A stretch of DNA of 37,561 nucleotides from Planctomycetota bacterium. Lineage in GTDB: Bacteria; Planctomycetota; Uabimicrobiia; Uabimicrobiales; Uabimicrobiaceae. The notes beneath the pieces were generated by a model. It was not told the origin of the DNA and made no database searches. It was given only the letters and a program-made list of their open reading frames with translations. Of this stretch, positions 1-9,194 are shown piece after piece; position 1 is the stretch's first letter, and each line of letters opens with the position of its first letter. The DNA is taken from the NCBI GenBank assembly GCA_029260735.1, contig JAJDCR010000009.1, forward strand, positions 1 through 37,561, in the 5' to 3' direction. The translations under genes and the position numbers were made by a program.

Positions 1-50
1 GCTCGGCAGGAGCCTCGCCCTCCATAAAACATGGTGCTTAGGATAATTTA
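1..50. repeat. Dispersed intergenic repeat, copy 1 (may continue left of the window)
   Basis: The first bases, GCTCGGCAGGAGCC, then GCCCTCCA and ACATGGT, recur almost exactly at 25015-25050. A shorter relative (AAAGCCCTCCAGAGGAAATGG) lies near 16172. All copies sit between genes. This is a dispersed non-coding repeat family; its function is unknown and its left end may be outside the window. Confidence 0.6.
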
Positions 51-133
51 ATGCAAGCCTCATTCCTCCATAAAAAAAACAGTCACAAATTCATCTACAA
101 ATTTTTTAGAGAGAGAAAAAAACTGAGCACATT

Positions 134-1405
134 ATGATACTGTACAAACATCCTCTATTGAGAAAATATATTTTCCGAGAGCTTTTAAAATCCTTTTTTC
201 TGACTTTTGTCATTCTTACGCTTCTGGTTTTTATTGTTTCTACGATGCTTTTGATGCGGAAGTATGGACAATATTTAGGTTTCTTGGATCTTTTATCTCT
301 TTTTCCTCACTTACTGGGTAGCTCCAGCTCTCTCACCTTACCTATGGCTCTACTTCCTGCAGTCACTTTAACTTACGGAAGAATGGCTCATGAAAGAGAA
401 ATTCTTATTTTGAATGTGGGGGGATATCACACTCTTCATTACTTTACTCCGGCTATTGTTTTTGGATTGATTTGCTGTTTTTTCTGTGCTTATTTAAATA
501 GCTTTTTAGTGCCAGAGACTCATGCTCGGAAGAGAGAAATTACCTATAGTGCTATTGATCTAGTGATCTCTGCTACTTTTAGCAAAGAGCAAACGAGTAT
601 CGATTTTATCCAAGATCTAAGAGTCTTTTATGAAGAAATTCGGCATGGTAAGCTTCAAAACTTGATTATCCAAAAAATTAAAGAATCTGAAGTAACTGAA
701 GAGATCTTGGCAAAAACGGGTGAACTTGTTTATGACAGCAAAAATCATTCTCTTTCTTTTAAACTCGATCATGGTAGCATTATCCATATTCAGAGAGCAG
801 GAGAAGGTCTTCCTCAGCAACAAAGAATTACCTTTAGGCACCTTAATCTTCCGATCGAGTTACCAGAGTGGAGTCCATACAACCGAGATAGAGCTAAGTA
901 TAAAAATTCTTTTCTGGTGAGAAAGATTTACAAACAAAAGCGAAAGGAGCTCCGGAAAAAAGAAGCTTTGCTTCAATCGAATCCTCACGATAATTCGCTT
1001 CAAGCAGAACGCAAAGTTCTTTTAGATGATTTGAATACTTACGAAGTAGAATTTCATCGACGTTTAGCGGCCTCTTTTGCTCCTCTTATTATTGCCTTAC
1101 TCGGAGCTCCCCTAGGAATTCTTGTGCGTCATGGAAATAAATTAGTAGCTTTTGGAGTGAGTGCTATTCCTATTATACTCGTTTACTACCCCTTGATGAT
1201 GTGGGGAGAAACTATAGGCAAGAAAGGAACATTGTCTCCTTTCATGGCAACCTGGATGTGTAATTTTGTCGCAGGATTTATCGGAATTAGCCTTTGGACA
1301 CGTCTCTACTGGATGAACATTTCCCATTGGGCCAAAAATCTTTCCGAAAAATTAAAGAAAAGAAAAAATATTATTTCGCTCGGAGATGGAGAAGGGGACG
1401 AATAA
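134..1405 (+). CDS. LptF/LptG (YjgP/YjgQ) family permease
   Basis: This 423-aa inner-membrane protein matches the LptF/LptG family, the transmembrane half of the LptB2FG ABC transporter that extracts lipopolysaccharide from the inner membrane. It has the family layout: about three N-terminal membrane segments (around residues 14-38, 55-80 and 103-125), a long soluble periplasmic region (about 130-310), and about three C-terminal segments. The family-like N-terminal pattern of a short basic stretch (YIFRELLKSF) before the first segment is present, as is the C-terminal GAPLGILVR-type stretch. The length is slightly above the usual 350-400, mainly from a lysine-rich insert around 255-295. I cannot decide between LptF and LptG, and the partner is not in the window. 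The ATG at 134 follows a purine-rich stretch but no clear Shine-Dalgarno sequence. Confidence 0.88.
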   Translation: MILYKHPLLRKYIFRELLKSFFLTFVILTLLVFIVSTMLLMRKYGQYLGFLDLLSLFPHLLGSSSSLTLPMALLPAVTLTYGRMAHEREILILNVGGYHTLHYFTPAIVFGLICCFFCAYLNSFLVPETHARKREITYSAIDLVISATFSKEQTSIDFIQDLRVFYEEIRHGKLQNLIIQKIKESEVTEEILAKTGELVYDSKNHSLSFKLDHGSIIHIQRAGEGLPQQQRITFRHLNLPIELPEWSPYNRDRAKYKNSFLVRKIYKQKRKELRKKEALLQSNPHDNSLQAERKVLLDDLNTYEVEFHRRLAASFAPLIIALLGAPLGILVRHGNKLVAFGVSAIPIILVYYPLMMWGETIGKKGTLSPFMATWMCNFVAGFIGISLWTRLYWMNISHWAKNLSEKLKKRKNIISLGDGEGDE

Positions 1406-1444
1406 AGTACTTCAAGTGACATTCTGATGATACATATTATTTTT

Positions 1445-1466
1445 AAGGAGAGCTTAGGCTCTCCTT
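1445..1466 (+). terminator. Hairpin downstream of the LptF/G gene
   Basis: AAGGAGAGC-TTAG-GCTCTCCTT is a perfect 9-bp stem 40 bases after the permease stop. There is no T-run after it, so termination is possible but not certain. It touches the -35 box of the next promoter. Confidence 0.45.
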
Positions 1467-1493
1467 GACATCCCATGAGATATTGTATATGAT
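1465..1493 (+). promoter_or_regulatory. Sigma70-type promoter for the 1563 lipoprotein and probably the 1934 gene
   Basis: TTGACA (1465-1470), a 17-base spacer and TATGAT (1488-1493) form a near-consensus promoter. Transcription would begin near 1500, about 63 bases before the first gene. The spacing is ideal and the position is intergenic. Confidence 0.7.
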
Positions 1494-1562
1494 TGAGTTT
1501 CGGAAAATAGGTTTTGCAAACCATTTTTTTAGAAAATTAAATATTTTTGGAAGGTAGAAGGG

Positions 1563-1916
1563 TTGAAACGAAAAAATATACCAATTTTTTGCTTGTTAAT
1601 ACTTGCTCTTTTTTTAGCGTCTTGCGGACAAGAGCGTCCATTTTTTTACAAAGCAGAAAAAATCCAGTCGGACTATGAATATATCACGGACATAGTTGTC
1701 GTTAAAAGAGGATTCTACTTTTTATGGCTAATTCCTTTCCGTTTTTCTTCGGAAAGTGCAGCCAAGGATCTGATGAAAGAAGAGACTCTCGGTCGATATC
1801 CTGATGCTGTTGGAATGTTTGAGGTGAAAAAAACTCATGAAGAAGGTTTAGGATTTTTTGACTGGGTACCAGAAGTGCAAATGACTGGGAAAATCGTTAA
1901 AAAGGCAAGTAATTAG
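1563..1916 (+). CDS. Small lipoprotein of unknown function
   Basis: This 117-aa protein begins with a basic N-terminus, a hydrophobic stretch and the lipobox LASC, with Cys21 as the lipid-modified residue, so it should be a lipoprotein processed by Lgt and signal peptidase II. The +2 residue is Gly. The mature part is about 96 residues, rich in aromatic residues, with no motif I recognise. The start is TTG, supported by GGAAGG and GAAGGG just upstream and by the correct placement of the signal peptide. The next gene starts 17 bases after its stop, so the two are probably co-transcribed from the promoter at 1465-1493. It contains no PEGA-like motif itself but may work with the repeat proteins that follow. 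Confidence 0.72.
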   Translation: MKRKNIPIFCLLILALFLASCGQERPFFYKAEKIQSDYEYITDIVVVKRGFYFLWLIPFRFSSESAAKDLMKEETLGRYPDAVGMFEVKKTHEEGLGFFDWVPEVQMTGKIVKKASN

Positions 1917-1933
1917 TAAACAAGGAGTTTCGC

Positions 1934-3394
1934 ATGAAAAGATGGCATTCCCAGTTACTTTGGATGCTAACTTTGACGATATTGATGTCCTTATCTGTTG
2001 GATGCGATCAGGTTACTTTTATTAAAAGAAAAGGCCCTGGTAAAGTCACGGTAATTAAAGAAAAAGCGGAAGCTCCGCTTATTGTTCCCCCAGGAGTTAT
2101 TGTGGAACGGTATGAAACCACGATTAATAATGGGTCGGGTGATAATGTCGTTGTTGTTCCTGGTGCCACCGGGGACACTGGAAATTTAGAGAATCCTGAC
2201 CAAATCGGGAAAGCTCGCCTTGACCTTGAAATTACCGCTGATGACCAACGAGGAGAAATTACTCCAGACTCAATAGAATTAAGTGGCAATGCCGTTAATG
2301 AAGGCAGTTATATCGCATGGGGAGACTACTCTCTTGTTATCCAAAAAGAAGGTTACATCCCTGTTCGCGATAAGATCACAATCAAAAAAAATAAAACCAG
2401 TCTTCTTCTCAAATATGAGATGAAACATAAGAAAAAGATTGTCCCAATCAAAGCAAAAACTTTGATCGAATGGGATATCCGAAGTGAATACGAAAATGAA
2501 CCTATTGAGGTTCCTGAGAGTATTCTTTTAGATGGTGTGGAAATTGAATATGGACAAGTTGTAAAAACAGGGAGCCAAAAGATTGAAATTAATCATCCTG
2601 CTCACGAGCCTGTTGTTCAGCAAATTCAGATTCCTAAAGTACCTGTTCATAAATTTGAAGCGGTTCTGACAACCTTACCAGTTGCCATAGAACTAGAAGT
2701 GAACTATGATGTTGAGCCTCCTGTTAGCTTGGGAGAGAAAAAAGTTACTCTAACTTCTCAAATGAGTGGAGAAGCTGTTTTCTTAAACCAAAATACTAAA
2801 GTCAAACCAGGCGCTTATCAACTTCGTATAGAAAAAGAAGGTTACGAAACTATTGATGCGACGAAAAGAATCTATCCGGCAGTTGCTCCTTATGACATTA
2901 AGGTAGAACTTCAAGCTAAGCCGGTAGTGGTTAACGCTCAGGTTAGTTTTGATATTGCTCCTCCTGCGGAATTACAAGCTCATGTTATTAGCTTTATTCC
3001 TAATGATGGAGGTAGCCGCCAACAAATTCGTCCAGGGGGAAGTATCAAACCAGGTCGCTATAGCTACCTAGTAGAAAAACCTGGCTACAAAATGCGTGGT
3101 GGTGCCAAGGATATTTTTATCGAACCGAGCGAACTTCCTTTCTCTATTGAAGAAGAGATGGAAGCTCTTCCGCGTCGTTTATCTTTTGATATGAAAGATA
3201 GCGAAGGAAATTTGATTAAGCCAACCAAAGTTATCATCAATAATTTTCCTGTTTCTTTCGAAGACACCTTCAATCCGGGTGAAAAATATGCTATGACGGT
3301 TGAGTTCGACAGATATCAAACCGTTGAGCAGAACATTTTCATTACTCCCGGCTCTGGCCCTTACGTTTTGAAAGTAAACCTGGTTCCTAAGTAG
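1934..3394 (+). CDS. Lipoprotein with five PEGA-like repeats
   Basis: This 486-aa protein has a signal peptide ending in the lipobox LSVGC (Cys24), a low-complexity Val/Pro/Gly-rich linker (about 25-90) and five PEGA-like repeats to the C-terminus. Each repeat carries the signature KPG-x-Y-x-L-x-I-E-K-x-GY followed by a hydrophobic strand and a P-x-x-x-P-[FY] turn; repeats 1, 2 and 5 are degenerate. PEGA domains (Pfam PF08308) are small beta domains found in surface-layer and envelope proteins and next to bacterial Ser/Thr kinases. The residue after Cys24 is Asp, which in E. coli keeps lipoproteins in the inner membrane. GGAG (1923-1926) precedes ATG 1934. The last three repeats match the last three of the two giant proteins downstream, but the extra C-terminal domain of those proteins is absent. 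Confidence 0.82.
   Translation: MKRWHSQLLWMLTLTILMSLSVGCDQVTFIKRKGPGKVTVIKEKAEAPLIVPPGVIVERYETTINNGSGDNVVVVPGATGDTGNLENPDQIGKARLDLEITADDQRGEITPDSIELSGNAVNEGSYIAWGDYSLVIQKEGYIPVRDKITIKKNKTSLLLKYEMKHKKKIVPIKAKTLIEWDIRSEYENEPIEVPESILLDGVEIEYGQVVKTGSQKIEINHPAHEPVVQQIQIPKVPVHKFEAVLTTLPVAIELEVNYDVEPPVSLGEKKVTLTSQMSGEAVFLNQNTKVKPGAYQLRIEKEGYETIDATKRIYPAVAPYDIKVELQAKPVVVNAQVSFDIAPPAELQAHVISFIPNDGGSRQQIRPGGSIKPGRYSYLVEKPGYKMRGGAKDIFIEPSELPFSIEEEMEALPRRLSFDMKDSEGNLIKPTKVIINNFPVSFEDTFNPGEKYAMTVEFDRYQTVEQNIFITPGSGPYVLKVNLVPK
2215..3391 (+). repeat. Five tandem PEGA-like repeats within the 1934 gene
   Basis: Repeat signatures occur at GDYSLVIQKEGY, GSQKIEINHPAH (degenerate), KPGAYQLRIEKEGY, KPGRYSYLVEKPGY and NPGEKYAMTVEFDRY. 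The last three units, about 2681-3391, form the conserved terminal triplet shared with the two giant genes. Confidence 0.75.
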
Positions 3395-3420
3395 GGAATC
3401 AGTGGACAAAGCAATCTGGG

Positions 3421-3456
3421 AAGAACTATGGAGAAAATATTTTCTCCATAGTTCTT
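3421..3456. terminator. Perfect 36-bp palindrome after the 486-aa lipoprotein gene
   Basis: AAGAACTATGGAGAAAAT is followed directly by its exact reverse complement, giving an 18-bp inverted repeat with no spacer, 26 bases after the stop codon. In RNA it would form a long hairpin, so transcription termination or mRNA 3'-end protection is likely. Only a weak T-run follows. A dimeric protein-binding site is the alternative. Confidence 0.55.
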
Positions 3457-3585
3457 AAATTTACAAAAGCCTGAGCGACTTCTAGAACAACAGGTAAGAA
3501 TTAAGCATAAAAACCCTTTATCTAGTTCAGCAATACAAAGCCGCTTAGTGATAACTCCCAAGCAAATTAGAGTGAGAGATACATT

Positions 3586-6500
3586 ATGAGTGATCCAGGA
3601 AGTGAAAAAAAGAAAAAGCCTAAACAGAGGCACCGGCTCCTGGTAAAGCCCGAGGAGCTAGGTTTAACTGCAAGAATCAAAAAAGCAATGGTCCAGAACG
3701 ATATGGGAATTACCCAACGGATTTCTAAGGCCATTGATAAAACTAAAGATAAAAATTCTGACTGGTACATTCCACCAGGAATTTGGATCGTATTGACAGT
3801 ACTCGTTTTCTTAGTGGGATTACTAGGATGGGGAACCCTTCGAAGTCGTGCGATTACCCTAACTTTAACCTATGAAGGTGGCAAGGAAGCGCCTTTTGTT
3901 TTGGAAGGTATTCCCTTATCTCCTTTTGAAAGCGAGAAAAAGGTTGATGCGCCCGATCGTCGACGGCAAGTGGACTATGTTCGAGGAGACTTTTACGGAA
4001 GTGACCTAACCCCTAGCGACTTCTATATCACCCAGAAAGGGGAAAAGGTACCCAACAAAAACCTTTTAGCACCGGGTACTTATGAGGTTCATGTTACCAA
4101 AGAAGGTTACGTCAAGAAAAAGCTTTCTATGACCATTGAACCAGGTAAAGAGATTGTTTCTTTAGAGTTAGAGCCCTTAGTTATTAAGAGTAACACTTTG
4201 CAGCTCTATTTGAATGATCCTCTGCTGGAAGGAACTGAAATCGTCCCGGATGATATCATTGTTTCCCAAACCGGAAAGTCGATCAAAAATACCCAAGTTC
4301 GCGATGGTGAGTATGTTGTTCAAGTGGTTCGCCAAGGCTACCACTCTAAAGAGCTTCGGGTCAGAATTCAAGATGGACGTGTTTTAGATAAAATAACTCT
4401 GGACTACAAAAAACGCCCGGTGAAGTTTCTTCTTCAAGATGGTCTTAGTAAAAAAGGCCAAGAGCCTACCTTAGATCCCAAGGATTATAAAGTACTGCGA
4501 GAGGGAATTGAAATTCCCATGGCAAATAATCTTTTAGATCCAGGCCACTATGATCTTGTTGTTGAAAGAGACGGATATGTCAAAAAACAAATTCGCTTAG
4601 GAGTTATGCCTGGAGAAAGCTTGAATGTTCACAATATTGGTCTAAAACCAATTCCTCGTGAAATTCGAGTTCGACCAAACTACGATATTACTCCTACAGA
4701 AATAAATCCTGACAAAGCTTACCTCTCTGAGCTCTTTGGAAAAAACAAAGAAGTTATCCCCATTACCGAAGGAATTAAAGTAGCTCCTGGCCGCTACCAT
4801 ATTACGGTAGAAAAAGCAGGCTACTATGCCCATAAAGAAGAAATCTTCATTCCTGCGGGAAGCCAACCCTTCGAAGCTACTGCTCATCTTATTTCTGCTG
4901 AAAAAATTCTTTTCCTCCAAATATCTTCTGACTTTGATGTAGATCCTACAGTAACTCCTGATGATCTACGAGTCAAGATGCTCATTGAAAAGAAAGGTTT
5001 TGTCGGCATAGATTGGGATCAGCTCGAAACGAGCTTGCCTCCGGAAAAGAAAAAAATAGGATTAAAAGCCTTTTTGGAAACGATACCTCGTCGGGTCATT
5101 GCTGATTTAACCTCAGAAATAACAAAACTTCCGATCACCCCTGATTTGATTACCCTTGCTCAAATATTAGAAGGAGAGATCAAAGGACAACGAGAAGAAG
5201 TTTCTCCTGATAAAAAGCTTAAACCTGGTCGCTATCAGTTAAATATTAACAAAGTCGGTTATCAAACCGTCGAAAAAGAAGTTATTATTTATCCTGATGT
5301 AACTGATTTTGTTATCCAGCAAGAACTTCAAGCTTTCCGCCGTAAACTTGTTCTCAACTTGGATTCGGACTACGCTCCCGATGAGCCGATCAAGCCAGAA
5401 CGGACTCTTCTCAATCGGGGAGAGAATATTTCCGATGGTCATCCTCTAAAGCCTGGTTCCTATGTTCTTACTTTGGAGAAACCTGGCTACCATGTAATAG
5501 AGCAAACCATCAATGTTGTTCCGGCAAACGAAGCTTTCCCTTTTAAAGCTCAGTTTAGAGCAAAGAATCGTCGCATTCTTTTTGAAATTAGAGGGGGAGA
5601 AGGTATCGAAAAAATTCGGCCTGATCGTGTGACTATTGGTGGAAATGAAATTCGCCAAGGTGACTTGATTCCTCCGAAGCAGGTCTATGAAATCAAAATT
5701 GAAAAAGATGGTTTTGAAACAAGGACGATGAACGTTAAAGTTGAGCCTGCCGAAGAGGATTACGTTCTCAAGGCAGTTCTCAAGCCGAAGATGCGTCCGA
5801 TTATTTTCAGCATAACGGCGGTTTATCCTCCGGGAGAAATCTTAGTTCCTGATAAAGCTCTTCTCGGAGCAGAACCTATTCGAGAAGGAATGGAAGTGAA
5901 ACCGAACAAATACCAGTTAATCGTTGTCAAGGGTGGTTATAAAACCTTAGATGAAGAGCTGGAAGTTGCTCCGAGTGAATCTCCTTTCCGGATCACAAGA
6001 GAAATGTTCCCTCGTCCTCGTAATATGACTTTGGACATCAAATACGATGTTGAGCCCGATGACAGAGACAACCTCAGTCAAGTGGCCAAAGTAAGTCGCA
6101 GTGGAGACAATTTTGAGACGGTTTTAGAAACAGGTAAAGAGCTAACCCCCAACGACTACCGTTTGGAAATCCAATCCAATGGTTTCGAGAAAATCGACGA
6201 AAGTTGGAGTTTACCTGCTTCAGAGTCTCCTTTCTTGCTCAGCCGCACTTTAATTTCTCTTCCTCGTTTGGTTAACTTCCAGGCAAAAGGAGATTATCCT
6301 CCTGATTCTGAGCTAAAGGGATTTAAGGTGACTTTGAGCGGACAGGAAGTCAATACTGTCGGCAAAATAAAGCCAGGTAAATACGCTTTGGTTATTGAAA
6401 AAGCCGGTTACCAAACTCTCAACAGCAATGTTTCCATTCCTGCCGGAACAACCGAGCATATAGTAATGGAGCGTTTGATCACGAAGCCACGTGTTGTTCA

Positions 6501-8811
6501 GTACAATATTACCGACTCAGAAACGGGAGAGGTGATTAGCCCTGACGTTATTACACTGGGAGACGCTCGAGTTACCGGAGCCGCAGATTTTAAACCGGGT
6601 AAAAAGCAGCTCCAGATCAAAACCCAGGGGTACGTTCCTCTGACAGAGGAAATGGAATTACCGGTCGGCACAGGTCCTTATACGATTGTAAGAAGTTTGA
6701 AGCCTGCCAATCGTTTGGTTAAGTACGAAATCAAGGGTGACTATAACAATGCTAACTTAACTCCTGACGAGCTTACTCTCAACGGAGAATCTTACAAGGA
6801 TTATGGTAAGCTTTATGTGCGCCCTGGTGATTACGACTTGGTCGTTTACGTTCCTGGCTATGACCGTTACCAAGATCGCTTAAACGTCGCCGCTAGCCGC
6901 GATGATCTGGTTATTAAAGTCAATCTGGCTTCAAAGAAACGCCGAGTGGTTTTTAAGGTAAGCTCTGATTTCCCTAAAGGAGCTCAACTTACTCCTGATC
7001 GAGTAACTTTTGATGGACAAGAAATAACCGAAGGCCAAGGGATAAAACCTAAGTCAGCCGGTTACAAAATTGTCTTGAATAAAACAGGTTACACCGAAGC
7101 CATTCTCAAAGAGATTATTGAGCCTTCGGAAAACGAATGGATTTTGAAAGCTCAAATGGAAGCTCGTCATCGTCGCTTGCTCACTGAGGTGGATAGTGAT
7201 TATCGCCCGGGAGTTTACCTCGAAATGGATCGCATGACCATCAAGGGAGAGCGCGTTGAAAAAGGAGATAGAATTCCTCCTGGAGACCATGCCTTCTCTC
7301 TAGAGAAAGCAGGCTACGAAACAGCTAGCTTTACCCAGGTAATTGATGCTAGTGTCGAAGATTTCACCTTACGGAAAACTTTAACCACGAAGCCACGTTT
7401 GGTTAAAGTAGAAGTATACAGTGATATCATGGGAGAAGAGCCCATCGAGGCCGAGCTCATAACCTTAGGTGAAGTCGAAATCACTTCTGAAGGGGAAATG
7501 TTCAAGCCTGGAGGATATGAACTTAATATCCAACACCTTGGGCACGGAGAAGTTCGTCGAAAAGTCGAGATTGAGCCAGGAGTAGAGTCTGTTGTTCTCA
7601 AAGAAACTTTGGTCGCAGCTCCTCGTATATTCAATCCCAACTTACTCTATGACGTAGCTCCTCCTCTGAACTTGGCTCCTGCAGTCATTCGTGTGCGTAA
7701 CCTCCGAGATCAACAGTATCTTCGTGTTACCAAAGGCGACGAACTAAAGCCAGGAGAGTACGAGCTCACTGTCGAGAAGGAAGGATACGACTCCTACCGA
7801 GATAAATTAATTATTTATCCCGGAACCGCTCCTTATACAAAAGATATTAATATGGTGGCCAAATTCGTCCAGATTCTCTTGAAAATCAGTCACGACATCC
7901 AGCCACCAAAAGGACACCCTCTCTATAACATTACCTTTGTTGATTCGACCGGAATTGGTCGAAACGTCAGTAATGGTAACCGAATTAAGCCGGGTGAATA
8001 CTTTCTGGAAATTGCCCAAGATGGCTACGAGTTTAAGACTCCTCGTAAGAGAATCTATGTTGCTCCGGGAACCAAAGAGCACAAGATTGTCGAAAAACTC
8101 TACGCTAAATCTCGTTCTTTGTCCTTTGATCTACGGCATGATGGAATATTGGTAAAAGCCCATGAGATTCTTATTGATAATCAAGTGGTCAAAGTCACTG
8201 ATACCTTTAAGCCAGGAACAAAGTACAACTTTATTGTGAAACTCAAAAAATTCAAAACCGCTAGCAAAAACATTGTCATTCCACCAGGGGAAGGTCCTTA
8301 CGTGGTTGACGTTGAGTTAGTGGAGTTGAAAGAGTATCGTTTGAAGATAGCCAAAGACTTCGCTAAAAAGAACCTATATGGTTTGAATTACAGCTTAGAG
8401 GTTCTTGCCGATGGTGAGCGGCTCGAAGAGCATCATATCAATCCAGGCGAAGGTTTTACTCTTCTTGACTACACAATTTATGCACCTAAAGGGTTGCGTA
8501 ATTTAGGGGTGGCTTGTGCTTTCTACACCAGCCAATCTATAGTTCGTGATACTTTTGAGTTCCGTGATTTGGAGAAGATTAATCCTCAAAGATTAATTGA
8601 GCATTTAGGAGTTCTCGTTCGAGGAACAACTCCTTCTCAGGCCGTTCATCAAGTGGATCGACTCTTGAAAGATAATAAAGATCGAACCAAACTTTTAGAG
8701 TTGAGTCGATCCGACCGAGAAAGAGTGGCGAACTTGCTTCGCGATATAAACTTAGAAAGTCAAGCAAACCAAACACTTCGTAAAGAAGTGATTAAAAAGT
8801 TGCTTGAGTAA
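3586..8811 (+). CDS. Giant membrane-anchored protein with about 18 PEGA-like repeats
   Basis: This 1741-aa protein starts with about 60 charged, Lys-rich residues without a signal peptide, then one membrane segment (about 65-85, IWIVLTVLVFLVGLLGW). About 18 PEGA-like repeats follow (residues ~90-1583, average spacing about 83), and then a 158-residue C-terminal domain (1584-1741) ending in Lys/Glu-rich helices. The N-in signal-anchor layout puts the short N-terminus in the cytoplasm and the repeat rod in the periplasm. Each unit has the order aromatic/basic strand, D-[YF], P-D-x-[VI]-x-L, KPG-x-Y-x-L-x-I-E-K-x-GY, P-x-x-x-P-[FY]. The C-terminal domain is related to that of the 9195 protein. 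GAGAG before ATG 3586 supports the start. No enzymatic motif is visible. A structural or scaffolding role across the envelope is inference. Confidence 0.85.
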   Translation: MSDPGSEKKKKPKQRHRLLVKPEELGLTARIKKAMVQNDMGITQRISKAIDKTKDKNSDWYIPPGIWIVLTVLVFLVGLLGWGTLRSRAITLTLTYEGGKEAPFVLEGIPLSPFESEKKVDAPDRRRQVDYVRGDFYGSDLTPSDFYITQKGEKVPNKNLLAPGTYEVHVTKEGYVKKKLSMTIEPGKEIVSLELEPLVIKSNTLQLYLNDPLLEGTEIVPDDIIVSQTGKSIKNTQVRDGEYVVQVVRQGYHSKELRVRIQDGRVLDKITLDYKKRPVKFLLQDGLSKKGQEPTLDPKDYKVLREGIEIPMANNLLDPGHYDLVVERDGYVKKQIRLGVMPGESLNVHNIGLKPIPREIRVRPNYDITPTEINPDKAYLSELFGKNKEVIPITEGIKVAPGRYHITVEKAGYYAHKEEIFIPAGSQPFEATAHLISAEKILFLQISSDFDVDPTVTPDDLRVKMLIEKKGFVGIDWDQLETSLPPEKKKIGLKAFLETIPRRVIADLTSEITKLPITPDLITLAQILEGEIKGQREEVSPDKKLKPGRYQLNINKVGYQTVEKEVIIYPDVTDFVIQQELQAFRRKLVLNLDSDYAPDEPIKPERTLLNRGENISDGHPLKPGSYVLTLEKPGYHVIEQTINVVPANEAFPFKAQFRAKNRRILFEIRGGEGIEKIRPDRVTIGGNEIRQGDLIPPKQVYEIKIEKDGFETRTMNVKVEPAEEDYVLKAVLKPKMRPIIFSITAVYPPGEILVPDKALLGAEPIREGMEVKPNKYQLIVVKGGYKTLDEELEVAPSESPFRITREMFPRPRNMTLDIKYDVEPDDRDNLSQVAKVSRSGDNFETVLETGKELTPNDYRLEIQSNGFEKIDESWSLPASESPFLLSRTLISLPRLVNFQAKGDYPPDSELKGFKVTLSGQEVNTVGKIKPGKYALVIEKAGYQTLNSNVSIPAGTTEHIVMERLITKPRVVQYNITDSETGEVISPDVITLGDARVTGAADFKPGKKQLQIKTQGYVPLTEEMELPVGTGPYTIVRSLKPANRLVKYEIKGDYNNANLTPDELTLNGESYKDYGKLYVRPGDYDLVVYVPGYDRYQDRLNVAASRDDLVIKVNLASKKRRVVFKVSSDFPKGAQLTPDRVTFDGQEITEGQGIKPKSAGYKIVLNKTGYTEAILKEIIEPSENEWILKAQMEARHRRLLTEVDSDYRPGVYLEMDRMTIKGERVEKGDRIPPGDHAFSLEKAGYETASFTQVIDASVEDFTLRKTLTTKPRLVKVEVYSDIMGEEPIEAELITLGEVEITSEGEMFKPGGYELNIQHLGHGEVRRKVEIEPGVESVVLKETLVAAPRIFNPNLLYDVAPPLNLAPAVIRVRNLRDQQYLRVTKGDELKPGEYELTVEKEGYDSYRDKLIIYPGTAPYTKDINMVAKFVQILLKISHDIQPPKGHPLYNITFVDSTGIGRNVSNGNRIKPGEYFLEIAQDGYEFKTPRKRIYVAPGTKEHKIVEKLYAKSRSLSFDLRHDGILVKAHEILIDNQVVKVTDTFKPGTKYNFIVKLKKFKTASKNIVIPPGEGPYVVDVELVELKEYRLKIAKDFAKKNLYGLNYSLEVLADGERLEEHHINPGEGFTLLDYTIYAPKGLRNLGVACAFYTSQSIVRDTFEFRDLEKINPQRLIEHLGVLVRGTTPSQAVHQVDRLLKDNKDRTKLLELSRSDRERVANLLRDINLESQANQTLRKEVIKKLLE
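3850..8334 (+). repeat. Array of about 18 PEGA-like repeats in the 1741-aa protein
   Basis: I counted 18 copies of the KPG-x-Y ... GY signature, from APGTYEVHVTKEGY to the degenerate last unit with KPGTKYNFIVKLKKF. The units differ clearly at both DNA and protein level, so the array is old and not a recent tandem expansion. The terminal triplet is about 7621-8334. Confidence 0.8.
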
Positions 8812-8822
8812 TCATAGAAATT

Positions 8823-8880
8823 GTGAGCCTAGCTCACAGTAGGTTTTTGACTACTGGGCTTTTGCCCAGTAGTCAAAAAC
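8823..8880 (+). terminator. Double hairpin terminator after the 1741-aa gene
   Basis: GTGAGC-CTA-GCTCAC (8823-8837) is followed by a 17-bp perfect stem, GTTTTTGACTACTGGGC (8843-8859) with a TTTT loop and its complement (8864-8880). The outer part of the second stem is A/T. The hairpins lie 12-70 bases after the stop codon and make a convincing transcript end. Confidence 0.65.
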
Positions 8881-9194
8881 TATTTGAAAAATTAGGTCGT
8901 TACAAAGATATTTTCTTCCTTTGAAAAGGGACAGAGATCAATCTGGTTCTTTTCCTTGGAAATCGCTTCAAAAAATACCCAAAATAAAATGAATATGATT
9001 TATTCATTCCTGTCTATAGAATTACCATCTATCTTTTAGTTGCTCGAAAAACGAAATTTCTAAAAGATGGATACTCTTTACAAATGATGGTCGTCTACCA
9101 TTTTACCGACAGGTTATTTTTCAGCAAATGGGAAAATTCCCACTTGTTGTGAAATAAAATGGGAAACTTATAGAAAACAAGAAGGAGAGATTTG
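8881..9194. other. Intergenic stretch before the 1510-aa gene
   Basis: There is no gene here. It holds an inverted repeat ATCTTTTAG/CTAAAAGAT around 9029-9070 and a short palindrome TGGGAA-AA-TTCCCA near 9128-9141, with a second half-like copy AATGGGAAAC about 20 bases on. A promoter for the following gene must be here or upstream, but I see no good -35/-10 pair. The palindrome could be an operator. Confidence 0.35.
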
